The notes beneath the pieces were generated by a model, which was not told the origin of the DNA, did not search any database, and saw only the letters and a program-made list of their open reading frames with translations. A stretch of DNA of 36,986 nt from Planctomycetota bacterium. GTDB taxonomy: Bacteria; Planctomycetota; MHYJ01; WSZJ01; JACPWG01. The stretch lies in NCBI GenBank assembly GCA_016197205.1, contig JACPWG010000052.1:1-36986 (forward strand), read 5' to 3'. This document shows positions 33,345 to 36,986 of the stretch, piece after piece. How positions within the stretch are numbered: the stretch's first letter is position 1; each line of letters starts with the position of its first letter. A program made the translations under genes and the position numbers.

Positions 33345-33827
33345 CGGCTCGTTGACCAAATAACGGCACGGTTGAAATCGGCTCCATTCGTGTCCACACG
33401 CCCGAGTTCATCGAAGGTAGGGGCACGGCGTTGCCGTGCCCACAATGCGTCAACTCGCAGTCGAACTCGCAAAGTCGTCATCGGTGGCCCGTGAGGGTCC
33501 ATCACCAGATTTGATTTGCAAGGCTTGAGCGTGCTGCCCGAACGGGCCCGGATCTGAACTCTGCCCGTTCTGGCGGCTCACGCCCTGGGGGCGCGGGCCT
33601 CCGGTCCTTGCGAATGGCCCTCCCGACTTGCGTGGAGACGACGCTCTTCCTCCGCAGGCATGCTGAAGTACGCCCGGGCATGGGAAGTCAATTCCGCGCA
33701 GGCTCGGGCCGACAGGGGCGCACACGCCGCCCGACGGCCGGCGCGCCCGTGCGATCTTTCCGGAAATGAGTTCGCACGACCGCGACCATCGTCCCCTCCG
33801 GCTGCTCGCCGGGCGTCCTCCGGCTCC
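33345..33827. other. Gap with small hairpin and element fragment
   Basis: No gene seen. GGGCACGG (33421-33428) and CCGTGCCC (33434-33441) form an 8-base hairpin. At about 33585-33607 the sequence CTGGGGGCGCGGGCCTCCGG repeats the centre of element A (27438-27457), so it is a fragment of that family. Confidence 0.55.
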
Positions 33828-34946
33828 CTACTCCCGCACCATTTCCGGCTCGGCGAGCCGATAGCTCGTGCTGCGACCGCCGCCCGGGTTCTGGACGAGG
33901 ATGCCGCGCTCCAGCAGTTCGCGGAGGTCGCGCAGAGCGGTATCGGCCGAACATTTGGTGAGCTTTGCGTACTTGGAAGTGGTCATGAACCCCTTGAAGT
34001 CATCCAGCAATCGATTGAGTACCAGGCGTTGCCGCTCGTTCACCGGGCGGCGGTGGAGATGCTGCCAGAGCTTTGCCTTGCGAAGCACCGCGGAAAGACA
34101 AGTGTCGGCGCCGCCGATCGCTCGATCGAGGCAGGCGAGAAACCACTCCAGCCACCTCGTGATGTCGAGGTCGCCACGCTGCGCCGCCTCGAGCCTGCGG
34201 CAGTACTCCTTTCGCTCCGCCTCGATTTGAGACGACATACCGTAGAAGCGCTGCTTGGTGCCATCGGCGCGCGCCAACGCCAGGTCTGCGATCGCGCGGG
34301 CGATGCGGCCATTTCCATCCTCGAAGGGGTGGAGCGTGACGAACCAGAGATGCGCGATTCCACCCTGGAGGACCGGGTCCACCGCCGTCGGAGTGTCGAG
34401 CCAATCGAGGAAGCACGCCATCTCGGCCTCGAGGCGGTCGGCCTCCGGGGCTTCGAAGTGCACCGTCTCGCGACCGATGGGACCTGAGACGACCTGCATC
34501 GGGCCGGCCTCCCGGGGACGCCATGCGCCAACGGTGATGCGGCTCATGCCGCTCCTCCCGGTCGGAAACAGGGCCGCGTGCCAGCCGAAGAGGCGGTCGC
34601 GGGTGAGCGGTGCCGCGAAGTTCTGCGTCGCGTCGAGCATCATCTCGACGACGCCCTCCACGTCTCGCCCGGCCTTGGGGAGACCCGCCACGTCCAGCCC
34701 CAGCCTGCGGGCGATCGACGAGCGAACCTCGGCGGGGTTCAGGAGCTCCCCTTCGATCGCGGAAGATTTCACCACGTCGCTGGTCAGCACGTTGAGGCTC
34801 GCCTCCACGCGGAGCTCGAACCCCAGGGCTTCCATCTTCCCGAGGAGCCTCCCCTGCCGATGGCGTACATGGGCGAGGGGGGCCGCCAGGGCCGCGCCAT
34901 CCCATGAAAACTCGGGCCACCCAGCCTGTTCGTGCATGTAGGGCAT
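33828..34946 (-). CDS. Fic family protein with N-terminal inhibitory motif and C-terminal winged helix
   Basis: 372 residues from ATG 34946. Fic enzymes transfer AMP (or other phosphate groups) to hydroxyls of target proteins. The catalytic motif HPFEDGNGR is complete (H206-R214). The inhibitory [S/T]xxxE[G/N] motif is present as S61...E65-G66 in VKSSAIEGE, so activity is self-restrained. The N-terminus MPYMHEQAGWPEFSWD is of DUF4172 type. The C-terminal about 60 residues (YAKLTKCSADTALRDLRELLERGILVQ..GGGRSTSY) look like a winged helix, so it may bind DNA. AGGAGG ends 10 bases before ATG 34946; a GTG four codons earlier lies inside that site and is rejected. The promoter carries a 10-base inverted repeat, suggesting self-regulation. 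Confidence 0.94.
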   Translation of the reverse strand: MPYMHEQAGWPEFSWDGAALAAPLAHVRHRQGRLLGKMEALGFELRVEASLNVLTSDVVKSSAIEGELLNPAEVRSSIARRLGLDVAGLPKAGRDVEGVVEMMLDATQNFAAPLTRDRLFGWHAALFPTGRSGMSRITVGAWRPREAGPMQVVSGPIGRETVHFEAPEADRLEAEMACFLDWLDTPTAVDPVLQGGIAHLWFVTLHPFEDGNGRIARAIADLALARADGTKQRFYGMSSQIEAERKEYCRRLEAAQRGDLDITRWLEWFLACLDRAIGGADTCLSAVLRKAKLWQHLHRRPVNERQRLVLNRLLDDFKGFMTTSKYAKLTKCSADTALRDLRELLERGILVQNPGGGRSTSYRLAEPEMVRE

Positions 34947-34962
34947 TTTTCTGCGCACCTCC

Positions 34963-34972
34963 TGCGGTGATT
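34963..34972 (-). promoter_or_regulatory. Third operator half-site, between -10 box and ribosome site of fic
   Basis: TGCGGTGATT (plus strand) matches the half-site TGCGGTGAAT of the palindrome at 35001-35025 at 9 of 10 positions. It overlaps the -10 box and the probable transcript start. Confidence 0.55.
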
Positions 34973-34998
34973 GTAGGTGCGATTCGCCGTACCGTCAA
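34970..34998 (-). promoter_or_regulatory. Promoter of fic
   Basis: On the minus strand, TTGACG (34993-34998), a 17-base spacer and TACAAT (34970-34975), about 25 bases before ATG 34946. Confidence 0.7.
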
Positions 34999-35000
34999 AC

Positions 35001-35025
35001 ATTCACCGCATTCCGTGCGGTGAAT
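35001..35025. promoter_or_regulatory. Palindromic operator upstream of the fic promoter
   Basis: ATTCACCGCA (35001-35010), 5-base spacer, and its perfect complement TGCGGTGAAT (35016-35025), just upstream of the -35 box. With the half-site at 34963-34972 it brackets the promoter. Confidence 0.65.
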
Positions 35026-35345
35026 ATGCGCCCGAATCGCCGCATGGGTTCGGGCGGGGCTCCGAGGCGTGCCCCAGCGAAATGGCTGAGCGGTTGAACG
35101 ACCTGGGTGACAGACTCCGAAGCTGCGGGCAGGGCGCCGGGCTCCGGTGGAGATCGGTGTGGAGTCCACAGGTGTCCGGCAGGTTACTGCGCAAGCCGCC
35201 GTGAGTCAACCGCGCCGGCCGCCCCCGCCCCCCCCGACGCCTGGCTCCGCGCCCATGCCCGGAACGCCGGCCGTTCGCGCCCGACGAAACGCTCGTAGAA
35301 GCGCCGCACGTGGTCCAGGCCTTGACTCGCCTGCCTGGGGAGGCG
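35026..35345. other. Gap between fic operator and element B
   Basis: No gene that I can support. A minus frame near 35250-35340 reads QGLDHVRRFYERFVGRERPAFRAW, which has protein-like character, but it has no start or ribosome site and may be a gene remnant. Confidence 0.35.
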
Positions 35346-35614
35346 TAAGCGCCCGCGCGAAAATAACTGCGCAGATTCGGACCTCGAGGCTCCTGGGGGC
35401 GCGGCACTCTGGGCCGCGCTGCGCGGGCCGGCACATGAATTACACTGCGCCGTAGCTGCGGGGACGAATGTGTCCGGAGTTCGTCGACGGGGCACTGGTT
35501 TCCTCTGGAACACCTTTCGGGCCCGGACCCGCGGCTGCCGCTTTTTTGCTCTACTGCATGGTTCAGCGGAAGTCGATCCGCGAAAATGCAAAGTAATTCC
35601 TGCGCGGGCGCTTA
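35346..35614 (-). mobile_element. Small terminal-inverted-repeat element, copy B, beginning on a stop codon
   Basis: The ends TAAGCGCCCGCGC (35346-35358) and GCGCGGGCGCTTA (35602-35614) are perfect 13-base inverted repeats. Read on the minus strand it begins with the TAA stop codon of the metallophosphoesterase (35612-35614), then matches the first about 45 and last about 80 bases of element A. It is 118 bases longer than A, the extra sequence lying in the middle. No transposase is encoded. Confidence 0.8.
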
Positions 35615-36613
35615 GTGCACCCGTTTGATCGTCACGCTCACCTTCGCTCCGTCCACCTCGAACAGAAGATAGTGATGGAACGCCCAGAGCTGCGGCTGGC
35701 CGCTGTAGAACGATGCTCCCGCGCCACCGGAGATCAGATACTGCGTGGGACCTCCGGCTTGGAAGGGAGCCACGGTCGTCACGTTGTTGGGATCTTGCGG
35801 GTTGTAAAATTGGTGTTCATGCGATGCCAGCACAAATGAGATGTTCGGGTATTTCTTGAACAGATCGACCAGCGCCTGGCGGCTCTCCCCAAACAGATTG
35901 TCCCTTGCCGGATCGTATGCGTTCATCGGATAGTGCATCGCGATGAAGACGTGCGTCTTGTGCTTGTTCGCTTCAAGGTCGGCCGCGAGCTGTGCAAGTT
36001 GTGTCGCACCGACATAGCTGAACTCCATCGGCGGTTCCGGGCCCTGCATGCCGGGCGGCGGAATGTCCTCGGTATTCATGATGATGAAATGAGAATCGCC
36101 ACAGTCGAACGAGCCATACGTCGGGCCGACCACTTTCTCGTAGGCCGCGCGCATCTGCTGGCTGGGCATTTCGAGCCAGGTCGTTGTATTTACCACATCG
36201 TCCATTTCGTGGTTGCCCGGCGCGTTGAACACCGGAACTTTGGCCAGTTTTGCAAGCAGCAGCGAGTAGCCCAGATGTTCCTCGAGCGCCTGGCTGTCAA
36301 AGGGCACGCTTGGCTCGCCTTTGATGATGTCTCCCAGGGAGATGGCAAATGTGGGTTTGGGATTGGGCTCGGAATTCATGTCTTTGAAGATCGCCCTCAG
36401 CGTAGGGTGATCCTCCTGTCCCTGACTGTCACCGAAGACGACAAACGCGAATCGTTTCGGATCCTTGGGCGGAACCAACGTTCCCGTGCCGTTCATCGCG
36501 GTCATCGGCGGGAGGGCTTTCGTCTCCTCCGCAGTAGCACCCGGCATCGCGGCGCTCATCAAGGTAAGGGCAATCAGCATCTGCGGAACGATTCTGTAGC
36601 GGGTTCTGTTCAT
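35612..36613 (-). CDS. Exported calcineurin-like metallophosphoesterase
   Basis: 333 residues. A signal peptide (residues 1-28, MLIALTLMSAAMPGATA) implies export. Metal-site motifs of the family in order: FGDSQG (about 60), SLGDII (about 93), PGNHEMDD (about 132), the HY of AMHYPMN (about 228) and ASHEHQF (about 265), where the usual GHxH is SHEH. Such enzymes hydrolyse phosphomono- or diesters (nucleotides, phospholipid heads) with two metals. Codon use is visibly less GC-biased than in the other genes, and the upstream region is AT-rich, so recent acquisition is likely. Ribosome site weak. Its stop codon is the end of element B. Confidence 0.9.
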   Translation of the reverse strand: MNRTRYRIVPQMLIALTLMSAAMPGATAEETKALPPMTAMNGTGTLVPPKDPKRFAFVVFGDSQGQEDHPTLRAIFKDMNSEPNPKPTFAISLGDIIKGEPSVPFDSQALEEHLGYSLLLAKLAKVPVFNAPGNHEMDDVVNTTTWLEMPSQQMRAAYEKVVGPTYGSFDCGDSHFIIMNTEDIPPPGMQGPEPPMEFSYVGATQLAQLAADLEANKHKTHVFIAMHYPMNAYDPARDNLFGESRQALVDLFKKYPNISFVLASHEHQFYNPQDPNNVTTVAPFQAGGPTQYLISGGAGASFYSGQPQLWAFHHYLLFEVDGAKVSVTIKRVH

Positions 36614-36673
36614 TTCTAGAGCATCCTAGCTAGATGGGATAGGGGATAGGAGGTTCTATCGAATAAGTCCGTT

Positions 36674-36702
36674 ATCCTAGCTGGGGGCGTGATCGGAATC
36701 AA
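36674..36702 (-). promoter_or_regulatory. Candidate promoter of the metallophosphoesterase
   Basis: On the minus strand, TTGATT (36697-36702), a 17-base spacer and TAGGAT (36674-36679), about 60 bases before ATG 36613. ATCCTAGCT occurs again at about 36623, between promoter and start. Confidence 0.5.
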
Positions 36703-36861
36703 CCGGAATTCGCTTGGCAGGGGGGCGTCCCGGGCCGCGATCGGCCGGAGGTCCGGCGATCGCTGCGGCGGCGGCGGCGGCAACTCGCAGTGGGCATCGT
36801 GCGAGGCGAGCACCGCGGGAATTGACCGGCGTCGTCGCGCGCCCTCCGCCCCCCGGCCGCG

Positions 36862-36986
36862 CTACGGCAGGCCGTCCACCACGAGCGACAAGATCTTCGG
36901 CGGCCCGAACCACGTCAGCGTGAAATCGTCGAGGATCGGCGACGTCATCGCCGGGAGATCCGCGCGCCGCTCGAAGCCCGCGACGT
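36862..36986 (-). CDS. C-terminal end of a hypothetical protein (5' part beyond window)
   Basis: The last 40 codons and TAG stop of a leftward gene: VAGFERRADLPAMTSPILDD, then FTLTWFGPPKILSLVVDGLP. The pattern SPILDDFTLTW is typical of the C-terminal strand of beta-sandwich domains in large secreted proteins, but the family cannot be named from 40 residues. It is homologous to the remnant at 32639-32842. Confidence 0.65.
   Translation of the reverse strand, partial: VAGFERRADLPAMTSPILDDFTLTWFGPPKILSLVVDGLP

Noticed and set aside
33660..34487. Plus-strand open frame opposite fic
   Set aside because: Antisense to the Fic motif and the winged helix; no ribosome site or family features.

Overview
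The window is very GC-rich bacterial DNA (about two-thirds to 70% G+C by eye), densely coding, with about 25 protein genes, no rRNA, tRNA, CRISPR array or intact insertion sequence that I can see. The gene set (large Ser/Thr kinase with zinc-finger tail, several SpoIIE-type phosphatases, DUF58/VWA proteins, squalene/phytoene synthase, B12-type radical SAM protein, many intergenic inverted repeats) suggests a Gram-negative, environmental bacterium of the Planctomycetota or a neighbouring phylum. That assignment is inference from gene content and style, not from a marker gene.

Left part (1-9456): a leftward response regulator-SpoIIE phosphatase with a very long, repeat-containing disordered tail runs off the left edge. 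It diverges from rimO, which is followed 14 bases later by a 1304-residue transmembrane Ser/Thr kinase carrying zinc ribbons, a PDZ domain and twelve CxxC motifs of DnaJ type. Next come pgsA and pgpA (9734-10908), overlapping by ATGA, for phosphatidylglycerol synthesis.

Centre (10973-19970): from a good sigma70-like promoter runs a partner-switching set (HAMP-SpoIIE phosphatase, RsbW-like kinase, RsbV-like STAS protein) leading with a 2-base gap into a DUF58 protein and then a BatA-like VWA membrane protein. A squalene/phytoene synthase with a probably leaderless promoter and an NCS1 nucleobase/hydantoin-type permease with an extra loop of about 115 residues follow. Leftward genes at 20395-22480 encode two lipoproteins and a membrane-anchored helical protein of unknown role. 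Their promoter and that of a rightward glycosyltransferase share one 12-base palindrome.

Right part (22702-36986): sugar genes (GT2, DegT aminotransferase, Gfo/Idh/MocA dehydrogenase, a second GT2), a SEC-C protein, a leftward B12-binding radical SAM protein, an exported protein of unknown function, a pilin-like anchored protein, a small membrane protein, a self-regulated-looking Fic protein, and an exported metallophosphoesterase whose base composition looks lower in GC than its neighbours. Two homologous C-terminal gene ends (32639-32842 and the right window edge) mark a duplicated gene family.

The most unusual non-coding material is a family of small elements with 13-base terminal inverted repeats that begin exactly on the stop codon of the upstream gene (27389-27539 and 35346-35614), together with two other families of nested inverted repeats in intergenic gaps.
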